DNA of 64,000 nucleotides. Source: Aequorivita xiaoshiensis (lineage in GTDB: Bacteria; Bacteroidota; Bacteroidia; Flavobacteriales; Flavobacteriaceae). The stretch's first letter is position 1, and each line of letters begins with the position of its first letter. This document shows positions 9,550-17,409 of this stretch, piece after piece. The notes under the pieces were generated by a model. The model was not told the origin of the DNA. It was given only the letters and a program-made list of their open reading frames with translations, and did no database searches. Where the stretch lies: assembly GCF_022008395.1 (NCBI RefSeq), contig NZ_JAIRBB010000001.1, positions 665,114 to 729,113 on the forward strand, given 5' to 3'. Position numbers and translations under genes: made by a program.

Positions 9550-9788
9550 GCCCTTTCAGGGCTTGACTCACGGCTCTGTGTTTACTTCACGAGGGACTCT
9601 GCCCCTCGATAATATTTTTAACCCCTATAGGGCTTAGCCGGAATGCGCTCCAAAATGAGGAAACTTGTCCTTTTTATGTTTTGAATATTTAATTGGAATT
9701 GACTCAGCCCTGAAAGGGCTTAATACCAAAATGATGTGGCATAGCCCATCAATACAAAGAGCCAGAAAGGTCTAAAGCCCCGGAGGGG
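9550..9788. repeat. cluster of GC-rich palindromes downstream of the transposase
   Basis: Five hairpins stand in 240 bases. GCCCTTTCAGGGC (9550-9562) has its reverse complement at 9707-9719, and there are CGAGGG/CCCTCG (9590-9608), CCCTATAGGG (9623-9632) and CCCCGGAGGGG (9778-9788). A degenerate copy lies near 9761-9774. No reading frame of note runs through the stretch. The inverted pair of identical 13-mers is the best candidate for substrates of the adjacent HUH transposase. Confidence 0.8.
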
Positions 9789-9868
9789 TGATATCTAAAT
9801 TCAGAAAATCACTTGTAGTATTAAATAATATTAGAAAGTTAGAAGCCTAATATTGCTTGCAGATTCTT

Positions 9869-9876
9869 TATTTTTG
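9869..9876 (+). promoter_or_regulatory. -7 promoter element of tex
   Basis: TATTTTTG fits TAnnTTTG and lies 25 bases before the GTG at 9902. This supports that GTG as the real start of tex. Confidence 0.55.
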
Positions 9877-9901
9877 GTGAAAATACGAAAAGCAAAACTA
9901 A

Positions 9902-12037
9902 GTGAACTTGATAAGCGCAATTACCTCCCAAACCCAACTTCCTCGTAAGAGCGTAGAGAACACCATCAAGCTTTTGAATGAAGACTGTACTATTCCCTTC
10001 ATTTCGCGTTACCGAAAAGAATTGACGGGTAATCTTGATGAGGTTCAGATTGGTGATATTGTAAGGTTTAAAGAACAATTTGAGGCCCTTGAAAAACGAA
10101 AATCTGCTATCCTAAAAACTTTGGAAGAGCAGGACGTTCTTACGGCTGAACTTCAGAAAAAAATTGAAGAGGCTACAGATTTAATTGCTTTAGAAGATTT
10201 GTATTTGCCTTACAAAAAGAAGCGAAAAACCAAAGCAGACACAGCTCGCGAAAATGGTTTAGAGCCGTTGGCAAAAATAATAATGGCGCAAACTCGGAGT
10301 ATATCAAGCTCTGAAATTTCTTCGCTCGCTGCAAGATATGGAAAAGGCGAAATAAAGTCTGAAGACGATGCACTAGAAGGTGCACGACACATTATAGCCG
10401 AATGGGTTAACGAACGAACCGATATCCGGAATATACTTCGTAATCAATTGGAGCGCTTCGCGGCGATATCAACTAAAGTTGTGAAAAAGTTTGAAGATGA
10501 TGAAAAGGCGCAGAAATTCCGTGATTACTTTGATTGGAACGAACCTTTAAATCGGATACCATCGCATAGATTACTAGCAATTCTACGCGCAACTTCTGAA
10601 GGGTTTATTAGAAATAGAGTTGAAATCGACGATGAAATTGCGCTTTCAAAAATTGAAAGTCGAATAGTAAAATCGAATGATGCGGCTTCAAAACAAATAA
10701 AATTGGCGATTGAAGATAGTTATAAACGCCTATTGTTTCCAGCGCTTTCTAAGGAAGCACTAGCTGCTGCAAAAGAAAAAGCTGATGAAACTGCAATTAA
10801 TGTTTTCGCTAAAAATTTAAAGCAATTATTACTTGGTTCGCCTTTGGGTGAAAAACGTGTTTTAGCTATTGATCCTGGATTTAGGACGGGCTGTAAAGTT
10901 GTGTGTCTCGATGCTCAAGGCGGTCTTCAACATAACGAGACTATTTATCCGCACGCACCAAAAAACGACACCAAAGGAGCAATAAAAAAAATTAGCTCGC
11001 TTGCCGATGCCTATAAAGTTGAAGCCATTGCGATTGGAAACGGAACCGCTTCGCGAGAGACAGAGCGATTTATTAAGCGCATTCAGTTTAAAAATCCAAT
11101 GCAGGTTTTTGTAGTGAGTGAAGCAGGAGCTTCTATTTATTCAGCTTCCAAAATAGCTCGTGATGAATTTCCTAATTACGATGTAACCGTTCGTGGCGCG
11201 GTTTCTATCGGGCGACGCCTGCAAGATCCACTTGCTGAACTTGTAAAGATTGATGCAAAATCTATCGGAGTAGGCCAGTATCAGCACGATGTAGATCAAA
11301 CGAAACTGAAAAGATCATTGGATACAACTGTGGAATTATGTGTAAATGCGGTAGGTGTCAATATAAATACTGCTAGTGTTCCTTTACTGAGCTACGTTTC
11401 GGGAATCGGTCAGAAATTGGCTGAGAATGTTGTGAATTATCGCGAAGAAAACGGTGCTTTTGCATCTCGAAAAGAAATAATGAATGTCGCTCGGCTGGGA
11501 GGAAAAGCTTTTGAACAAGCAGCGGGGTTTCTTCGAATTAAAAATGGTAACAATCCATTAGACGATTCTTCTGTGCATCCGGAAAGTTACTCGGTAGTTT
11601 CAAAAATGGCTAAGGATGAAGGAATAAATATATCCAATTTGATAGGGAATAAAACCCTCCTTCAGAAAATAAAACTAGAAAAATATGTCACCGATAAAGT
11701 TGGTCTTCCTACTTTAAAAGATATTATTAAAGAATTAGAAAAACCGGGATTAGACATTCGCGAAGAAGCGAAAGTGTTTACTTTTAATCAAAATATAAAG
11801 TCCATCACTGATTTGCAAGAAGGGCAGCTGTTGCCGGGAATCGTAAATAATATTACAAATTTTGGTTGTTTTGTAGATATAGGAATTAAGGAAAGTGGTT
11901 TAATTCACGTTTCAAACTTGGCAGATAAATTTGTATCCGACGTTAGTGAGTATGTTCATTTACATCAACAAATTATCGTAAAAGTGCTTGATGTAGATGT
12001 TGAAAGAAAGCGAATTCAGCTTAAACTTCACAAGTAA
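9902..12037 (+). CDS. tex: Tex family RNA-binding transcription accessory protein
   Basis: 711 residues, starting with GTG. The domain order is that of Tex: an N-terminal helical region, a YqgF/RNase H-like domain around residues 320-450 with VLAIDPGFRTGCK, a helix-hairpin-helix part around 490-560 with YVSGIGQKLAENVVNYR, and a C-terminal S1 domain from about 640 with LLPGIVNNITNFGCFVDIGIKESGL. Tex binds nucleic acid and is linked to transcription and stress tolerance. The name is by family; the exact function is not settled. It is monocistronic. Confidence 0.93.
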   Translation: MNLISAITSQTQLPRKSVENTIKLLNEDCTIPFISRYRKELTGNLDEVQIGDIVRFKEQFEALEKRKSAILKTLEEQDVLTAELQKKIEEATDLIALEDLYLPYKKKRKTKADTARENGLEPLAKIIMAQTRSISSSEISSLAARYGKGEIKSEDDALEGARHIIAEWVNERTDIRNILRNQLERFAAISTKVVKKFEDDEKAQKFRDYFDWNEPLNRIPSHRLLAILRATSEGFIRNRVEIDDEIALSKIESRIVKSNDAASKQIKLAIEDSYKRLLFPALSKEALAAAKEKADETAINVFAKNLKQLLLGSPLGEKRVLAIDPGFRTGCKVVCLDAQGGLQHNETIYPHAPKNDTKGAIKKISSLADAYKVEAIAIGNGTASRETERFIKRIQFKNPMQVFVVSEAGASIYSASKIARDEFPNYDVTVRGAVSIGRRLQDPLAELVKIDAKSIGVGQYQHDVDQTKLKRSLDTTVELCVNAVGVNINTASVPLLSYVSGIGQKLAENVVNYREENGAFASRKEIMNVARLGGKAFEQAAGFLRIKNGNNPLDDSSVHPESYSVVSKMAKDEGINISNLIGNKTLLQKIKLEKYVTDKVGLPTLKDIIKELEKPGLDIREEAKVFTFNQNIKSITDLQEGQLLPGIVNNITNFGCFVDIGIKESGLIHVSNLADKFVSDVSEYVHLHQQIIVKVLDVDVERKRIQLKLHK

Positions 12038-12101
12038 TTAATTTTACGTTAAATTTTAAATTCTTCAACTTATAAACAGACTTTTATCGGTTTATATAGA
12101 C

Positions 12102-12109
12102 TAATTTTG
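12102..12109 (+). promoter_or_regulatory. -7 promoter element for the EamA transporter gene
   Basis: TAATTTTG fits TAnnTTTG and is 32 bases before the ATG at 12142. Confidence 0.5.
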
Positions 12110-12141
12110 CCGGCTTTATTAATACCTTCAACTTTACTTTT

Positions 12142-13035
12142 ATGACAAAGCCTAGAATTGCCCTTGTCATAGGAATCATTTGTATTTCTATTTTCCCAAT
12201 TTTGGTGAAGCTTAAATTGTCGCCTCCTATAATCTCTGCTTTTTATAGAATGGCAATTGCGGCATCTGTATTAGTTCCATTTGCAATATTTTCAGGAAAG
12301 TTAAAAGTTCCTTCGGTAAAAATGCTTTTATTAACCGTGCTTTGCGGATTTATATTTGCACTTGATGTAACTGTTTGGAATATTGCTATTCAGGAATCCA
12401 CGGCTACTCAAGCAACATTGCTTACAAATCTCTCACCAGTTTGGGTAGGGATAGGTGCGTTCTTCTTTTTAAAAAATAAGCCGACTCGGAATTTCTGGAT
12501 AGGTACTTTAATTGCCATTTTGGGGATGATAACCTTAGTAGGGTTTCACTTCTTTGTGAATTTAGACTTTGATCTGGCATTTGTATTTGCAATACTCTCA
12601 GGTGTTTTTTACGCAGTATATATGTTGGTGAGTAAATTTGTGCTTTATGAAGTAGAAGTTGTTCCATTTATTTCTATAAGCACACTTAGCTCTGCCGTGT
12701 TTTTAGGGGTGTTAAGTTTTATAATGAATGAACCTTTTATTGGATTTACCGAAATGGGTTGGTTATCGCTTTTAGTTCAAGGTCTAGTTTGTCAATTAGC
12801 AGCGTGGTTGCTTTTGGGATATGCCACCAAACACATGCGTGCAACAAGAGTATCTGTAAGTTTATTAGGTCAGGCTGTATTAACGACACTTTTTGCTTGG
12901 ATATTTATTAATGAAGAAATTACTTTTCAAATGATTGTTGGAGGAATAATTCTTCTTTTCGGAATACGTATAACATTCTATACTAAGAAGATTCCTATTA
13001 TAGGGAAAGAAATAAAAAACCCAGAAACTATCTAA
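12142..13035 (+). CDS. EamA/DMT-superfamily transporter
   Basis: 297 residues with about ten transmembrane helices in two EamA repeats (roughly residues 5-135 and 150-285). The family signature is seen in ATQATLLTNLSPVWVGIGA in the first repeat and RVSVSLLGQAVLTTLFAWIFINEEIT in the second. Members export or import small metabolites such as amino acids and purines. Substrate cannot be told from the sequence. The next gene begins 28 bases later on the same strand and may be cotranscribed. Confidence 0.88.
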   Translation: MTKPRIALVIGIICISIFPILVKLKLSPPIISAFYRMAIAASVLVPFAIFSGKLKVPSVKMLLLTVLCGFIFALDVTVWNIAIQESTATQATLLTNLSPVWVGIGAFFFLKNKPTRNFWIGTLIAILGMITLVGFHFFVNLDFDLAFVFAILSGVFYAVYMLVSKFVLYEVEVVPFISISTLSSAVFLGVLSFIMNEPFIGFTEMGWLSLLVQGLVCQLAAWLLLGYATKHMRATRVSVSLLGQAVLTTLFAWIFINEEITFQMIVGGIILLFGIRITFYTKKIPIIGKEIKNPETI

Positions 13036-13063
13036 AATACCAAATTAGCTAGAAAATTATTTA

Positions 13064-13966
13064 ATGTTAAAAATCGCATTTCATCCCTTATTTAGCTATC
13101 CCTTACCACAAGGGCATCGATTTCCGATGGAAAAATATGAGCTTCTACCGAAGCAATTACTTCATGAAGGAACATGTAAAGCCGAAGACTTTTTTAAGCC
13201 ATCAATGCCTTCTAAAGAGGATATACTTGCCGTTCATACTGAAGAATATTATAATAGCTTGATAAACCTATCCATCGACAGAAAGGCTGCGAGAAAAATA
13301 GGTTTTCCTTTGTCTGATGAGTTTATCGAACGAGAGCAACTAATAGCGCAAGGAACTATCGATGGCAGTGAATACGCTTTAAAGTACGGAATTTCCTTAA
13401 ATATTGCTGGAGGAACCCATCATGCTTATACCGATCACGGGGAAGGCTTTTGTATACTGCACGATCAAGCTATTGCAGCTAGATATCTTCAGAAAAAAGG
13501 ATTGACAAAAAAGGTCTTGATTGTAGATTTGGATGTTCATCAGGGCAATGGAACTGCTGAAATTTTTCAGCATGATGAGTCGGTATTTACTTTTTCTATG
13601 CACGGAGCCGGGAATTATCCATTTAAAAAGGAGAAAAGTGATTTAGATATCGCCGTGGCAGATGGAAGTGGTGATGAGGTTTATCTTAGAATTTTAAAAA
13701 ATACTTTACCTAGATTGATTGATGAACAACGTCCTGATTTTATCTTTTATTTAAGTGGTGTAGATATTTTAGAATCGGATAAATTAGGAAGGTTAAATTG
13801 CACAATGAAAGGTTGTAAAGAAAGAGATCGGTATGTTTTACAGATGTGCAAAGATTTAAAAATACCTTTACAAGTTAGTATGGGAGGAGGTTATTCACCT
13901 GATATAAGGACGATAATTGAAGCCCACGCAAATACTTTTAGATTAGCACGAGAAATTTATATCTAA
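13064..13966 (+). CDS. histone deacetylase family (arginase/deacetylase fold) hydrolase
   Basis: 300 residues, full length for bacterial class II HDAC-like amidohydrolases, which remove acetyl groups from acetylated polyamines, lysines or acetoin-related substrates. The catalytic region is visible: GGTHHAYTDHGEGFCILHD near residues 123-141, the zinc motif DLDVHQGNGTAEIF near 162-175, and GGGYSPD near the C-terminus. The real substrate is unknown. It lies 28 bases after the EamA gene and converges on recQ with only 10 bases between the ends. Confidence 0.9.
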   Translation: MLKIAFHPLFSYPLPQGHRFPMEKYELLPKQLLHEGTCKAEDFFKPSMPSKEDILAVHTEEYYNSLINLSIDRKAARKIGFPLSDEFIEREQLIAQGTIDGSEYALKYGISLNIAGGTHHAYTDHGEGFCILHDQAIAARYLQKKGLTKKVLIVDLDVHQGNGTAEIFQHDESVFTFSMHGAGNYPFKKEKSDLDIAVADGSGDEVYLRILKNTLPRLIDEQRPDFIFYLSGVDILESDKLGRLNCTMKGCKERDRYVLQMCKDLKIPLQVSMGGGYSPDIRTIIEAHANTFRLAREIYI

Positions 13967-13976
13967 CGTGAATACA

Positions 13977-16064
13977 TTATAAATACAAGGCCATTTTAAT
14001 TTTCCAATACGGTATTTTCTCTTCGAAGTATTCGAAATAAGACTTTAAAGCATCAGGGTTTTCAAGTTCATCTTTTGCTTTTTTAATTTTCTGGATTTCT
14101 TCTGAAGAAATGAATTGAAAAAGGTCAATGTTTCTACCAGATTCGTGTGATTTAATAAAGTGACCATAAACGGACTCTTCAGAAAGTCCACGTCTACTCG
14201 CGATTTCTGAAGGAGAAAGATTCTCTTCTATAAACATTTTATAGCTACGTTCGTGAGTTGGTAATTTACTTTCTATACTATCTAAATGTCGATTAATAAC
14301 TTTTAGAAATTCATCTGCATATTTCTCAAGTTTAGCTTCTCCAACACCTGATACCTCGGCAAATTCTTCTCGATTTCTCGGTTTCTTATACTCCATATCT
14401 TCTAAACTGGCATCGCTAAAAATTATATATGCAGGCATCTTGGCTTCTTGTGCCAATTTAGAACGAAGAGTTCTCAGTTTCTCAAAAAGATCGGCTCTTA
14501 TTCTGGTTGTTTTTTCTGCTTTTACTTTTTCTACTTCTTTAACAACATTTGCTAATTGTACCTGTTTCCCTTCAAAAAGAACTTGCTTAGCAAGCGGAGT
14601 TAGCAACAGTCTGCCGTTTTCATGAAAGTGAATTTGTAGTATTCCTTGATTTAATAGTTGTATGGTATATTGTTGCAAGTCTCTCCAAGCGATATCTTTT
14701 GCAACACCAAAAGTTTTGATGTTTTGATACCCTTTATCATAAACTTGAGCATTTTGTGCGCCACGCAGTACATCTAGAACCATTCCCATAGCTTCTTGTT
14801 CTCTTAAACGTGCTACTGCAGAGCATATTTTTTGTGCAATTAAGGTTCCGTCAAAGTACTTTGGTGGTGTTTTACAGATATCGCAATTTCCACAATCTTC
14901 AATGATATGCTCTCCAAAATACCCTAGAAGTGCTTTTCTTCTGCAACTTAAAGCTTCGGCAAATTGCTGCATTCGCTCTAATTTTGCTAATTGATAAGCT
15001 TCGGTTTCGGTGCCTTCAGCAAATTTTCGAAGCATAATAACATCGGCAAAACTGTAAAAAAGAAGGGTATGTGCTGCTAACCCGTCGCGACCACTTCGTC
15101 CTATCTCCTGGTAATAGCCTTCAATGTTTTTAGGCATATTATAGTGAATAACCCAACGTACATTACTTTTATCTATTCCCATTCCAAAAGCTATAGTGGC
15201 AACAATAATAGGGGAGCGATCATTTAAAAAGTTGTCTTGAATGTTATTGCGTTCTTCCGGAGTGAGTCCTGCATGGTAAGCTTCAGCTTTATAACCCTTT
15301 GCTTTAAGCGTTGCTGCAAGTTTTTCTGTACTTTTTCTACTTAAACAATAAATTATACCACTCTGCTTTCCTCTTTTGGCAAGAAAATTAAAAATCTGCT
15401 TATTTCTGTTTTGCCCTGGACGTACGTCAATATAAAGATTAGGTCTGTCAAAAGACGCTATAAATTTCTTGGCATTAGGAATAGCGAGTTGTGTTGCAAT
15501 ATCTACTTGGGTAGGTCTATCGGCTGTTGCCGTTAGCGCAATGAGAGGAACCTCTGGAAACTGTTGTTTTAAAGTTTTTAGTCGGGTATACGCAGGTCGG
15601 AAATCGTGGCCCCAACTTGAAATACAATGCGCTTCATCTACAGCAAAAAGACTAATTTTTATTGAACTCAACATATCGTTAAGTAAGGGTAAACTTTCTG
15701 GTGCTACGTATAATAGCTTTAATGCTCCGTTTTTTAAATCTTTTAAAACCTCCTGCTGCTCCTCCTGAGGCTGAGAGCTATTAAAGACATTAGCTGAAAT
15801 TCCATTCGCTGTTAGAGAATCAACCTGATCTTTCATTAAAGCGATTAAAGGCGAAATTACAATTGCAGTTCCTTCAATTGCTAATGCTGGAAGTTGATAA
15901 CATAATGATTTACCTCCCCCAGTAGGCATAATAGCAATAGTATCATTTTGGTTTAAAACACTATTGATGATTTTTTCCTGATTGGGAAGAAATTCATCGT
16001 ATCCAAAATTAGATTTTAGTAAAGATAATATGTGGGTCTGTTGGGAATCTGTAGTGGAATACAT
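13977..16064 (-). CDS. recQ: ATP-dependent DNA helicase RecQ
   Basis: 695 residues. It is a 3'-5' superfamily 2 helicase for recombination and replication-fork repair. Walker A is MPTGGGKS with K52, and Walker B is DEAH followed by CISSWGHDFRP. Motif VI is QEIGRSGRDG. The RecQ zinc domain shows CRRKALLGYFGE and CGNCDIC. An HRDC domain lies around residues 525-600, and a helix-turn-helix-like tail (LSPSEIASRRGLSEESVYGHF) follows. It is monocistronic; the downstream GIY-YIG gene on the same strand reads toward it. Confidence 0.95.
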   Translation of the reverse strand: MYSTTDSQQTHILSLLKSNFGYDEFLPNQEKIINSVLNQNDTIAIMPTGGGKSLCYQLPALAIEGTAIVISPLIALMKDQVDSLTANGISANVFNSSQPQEEQQEVLKDLKNGALKLLYVAPESLPLLNDMLSSIKISLFAVDEAHCISSWGHDFRPAYTRLKTLKQQFPEVPLIALTATADRPTQVDIATQLAIPNAKKFIASFDRPNLYIDVRPGQNRNKQIFNFLAKRGKQSGIIYCLSRKSTEKLAATLKAKGYKAEAYHAGLTPEERNNIQDNFLNDRSPIIVATIAFGMGIDKSNVRWVIHYNMPKNIEGYYQEIGRSGRDGLAAHTLLFYSFADVIMLRKFAEGTETEAYQLAKLERMQQFAEALSCRRKALLGYFGEHIIEDCGNCDICKTPPKYFDGTLIAQKICSAVARLREQEAMGMVLDVLRGAQNAQVYDKGYQNIKTFGVAKDIAWRDLQQYTIQLLNQGILQIHFHENGRLLLTPLAKQVLFEGKQVQLANVVKEVEKVKAEKTTRIRADLFEKLRTLRSKLAQEAKMPAYIIFSDASLEDMEYKKPRNREEFAEVSGVGEAKLEKYADEFLKVINRHLDSIESKLPTHERSYKMFIEENLSPSEIASRRGLSEESVYGHFIKSHESGRNIDLFQFISSEEIQKIKKAKDELENPDALKSYFEYFEEKIPYWKIKMALYL

Positions 16065-16199
16065 GATGGTAAAACTAATAATAATTTTGTGTTAATTCCG
16101 GCTCTTTGTTACAATCCCAATATAATGCTTAAAAGTATTTTATTGAAATCACTCAGGAACCTCTTTTTTGAAATTAGTTTTGAAAAGAAAACACTAAAT

Positions 16200-16544
16200 T
16201 TAACCATCTTTCCCCTCGGCTCCGCTCGGGGACCGATTTTTGTAGAAAGAATGGTGAGAATTATTTTGACAAATAGCTAATCTATGCAGCTTCTCATAAT
16301 TTTTCATTAATAGAGCTTCTTTCTTTTTACGACTCCAATTTTGTATTTGTTTCTCTCGTTGAAATGCCAAATCAATTCTGGTAAACTTTTCAAAATAATA
16401 TAATTCTATTGGTAGTCTTTTAAGGGTATAATTTGCTCCAAGACCTGCTTGATGCTCTAAAATTCTTTTCTTCAGATTGACTGTACTACCTGTGTAGTAG
16501 GTATCATCACTACATTTGAGTATATACATATATCCAATTGGCAT
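16200..16544 (-). CDS. GIY-YIG domain endonuclease-like protein with repeat-encoded C-terminus
   Basis: 114 residues. The GIY-YIG core is at the N-terminus: YMYILKCSDDTYYTGST stands for the GIY and YIG strands, and the arginine is in LKKRILEHQ. It belongs to the small, stand-alone UvrC-N-like class that is frequent in Bacteroidota. The last ten codons (SPSGAEGKDG) come from a copy of a 15-bp repeat (16214-16228). Another copy begins 38 bases upstream of the start codon, so the gene is framed by the repeat. Whether it cuts DNA is not known. Confidence 0.85.
   Translation of the reverse strand: MPIGYMYILKCSDDTYYTGSTVNLKKRILEHQAGLGANYTLKRLPIELYYFEKFTRIDLAFQREKQIQNWSRKKKEALLMKNYEKLHRLAICQNNSHHSFYKNRSPSGAEGKDG
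16214..16228 (+). repeat. 15-mer repeat copy 1, inside the end of the GIY-YIG gene
   Basis: CCTCGGCTCCGCTCG, identical to 16582-16596 and to the reverse complement of 16622-16636. TCCCC (16211-16215) and GGGGA (16228-16232) can pair around it. Confidence 0.8.
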
Positions 16545-16578
16545 GGGTATAAATAATTTGAAATTATAAATTAAAACA

Positions 16579-16639
16579 ATCCTCGGCTCCGCTCGTCCAC
16601 AGTGAATATATTCTGGTGTCCGAGCGGAGCCGAGGATTT
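16579..16639. repeat. inverted pair of the 15-mer repeat, long hairpin upstream of GIY-YIG
   Basis: Perfect 18-bp arms (16579-16596 and 16622-16639) are separated by 25 bases. The core is the CCTCGGCTCCGCTCG unit. The hairpin lies just past the stop of ssb (minus strand) and ahead of the GIY-YIG start, so it could also act as the ssb transcription end. Confidence 0.85.
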
Positions 16640-16644
16640 ACTTA

Positions 16645-16977
16645 TTACTTACTCAACATTAACAATTCATTACACATAACTTCTGTAATATAATGTTTGT
16701 TACCTTCTTTGTCATCCCAAGATCGATTGGTGAGTTTACCTTCTATAGCGATTTCTTGGCCTTTTGTTACATAATTCTCAACTACGTTAACGAGTCCTCC
16801 TCTTACCACGATGTTATGCCAATAAGCACGTTCCACCTTGTTACCATCTTTGTCTTTGTAACTGTCATCTGTGGCCATTGAAAATTTAGCCATTTTATTG
16901 CCATCGGCAAATGTTACAATTTCTGGGTCTTGCCCCAATCTTCCAATCAACTGTACTTTGTTTCTAAGTGCGTTCAT
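16645..16977 (-). CDS. ssb: single-stranded DNA-binding protein, OB-fold only
   Basis: 110 residues. It binds ssDNA during replication and repair. The OB fold starts at the N-terminus (NALRNKVQLIGRLGQDPE) and includes the WHNIVVRGGLVNVVENYV segment typical of SSB. The protein ends at LLMLSK, without the Gly/Gln-rich linker and acidic tip (DDDIPF-like) by which replicative SSBs recruit partners. It is therefore probably a secondary SSB, with a full-length paralogue expected elsewhere. It has its own promoter about 80 bases upstream. Confidence 0.9.
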   Translation of the reverse strand: MNALRNKVQLIGRLGQDPEIVTFADGNKMAKFSMATDDSYKDKDGNKVERAYWHNIVVRGGLVNVVENYVTKGQEIAIEGKLTNRSWDDKEGNKHYITEVMCNELLMLSK

Positions 16978-17058
16978 GATTTCTAAATTTTTTGCCTGAG
17001 GTAAATTACAGGCGAGTTAAACAATTGATACTATCGAATATCATTTAATTCGACAGTA

Positions 17059-17066
17059 CAAACATA
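17059..17066 (-). promoter_or_regulatory. -7 promoter element of ssb
   Basis: On the minus strand it reads TATGTTTG, matching TAnnTTTG. It gives a leader of about 75 bases before the ssb ATG. Confidence 0.5.
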
Positions 17067-17120
17067 GGGCGACTACCAAGTTCTAATCGGTACTTACGCA
17101 CTTACTATCGTTTATAGTTG

Positions 17121-17138
17121 TTTACAAGCGTTTGTAAA
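17121..17138. promoter_or_regulatory. operator-like dyad
   Basis: TTTACAA and TTGTAAA form perfect 7-bp arms around a GCGT spacer, upstream of ssb and of the T9SS cargo gene. The binding protein is unknown. Confidence 0.35.
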
Positions 17139-17409
17139 TGAATAAATTCTGCTTTGGAATTAAGTAAATACGTGAATAATCCTAATTTCATTAAAGTTTA
17201 CAATTCTCTTGTTTTGCAAAAAAATAAAATTTTCTAATCGAGCATTTTAAGGTTTTGATTTTAGAATCTTTTACTTGAGACTACTTCATGACCTTTGCAA
17301 AGGTTAATTTGCAGAATTCTCATTGAGAACAGCAGAATACTCATTTGTCATTGGTTGCTAGCGATTTAACCTCTACTTTTCGGCATTAATTAAACCAAAA
17401 TTAACAATT

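Larger units (their letters stand above)
16978..17409. other. divergent intergenic region between ssb and the T9SS cargo gene
   Basis: About 430 AT-rich bases with no open frame of note. It holds the ssb promoter (17059-17066, minus strand), a small dyad in the ssb leader with arms GCCTG (16994-16998) and CAGGC (17009-17013), and an operator-like dyad at 17121-17138. Confidence 0.6.
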
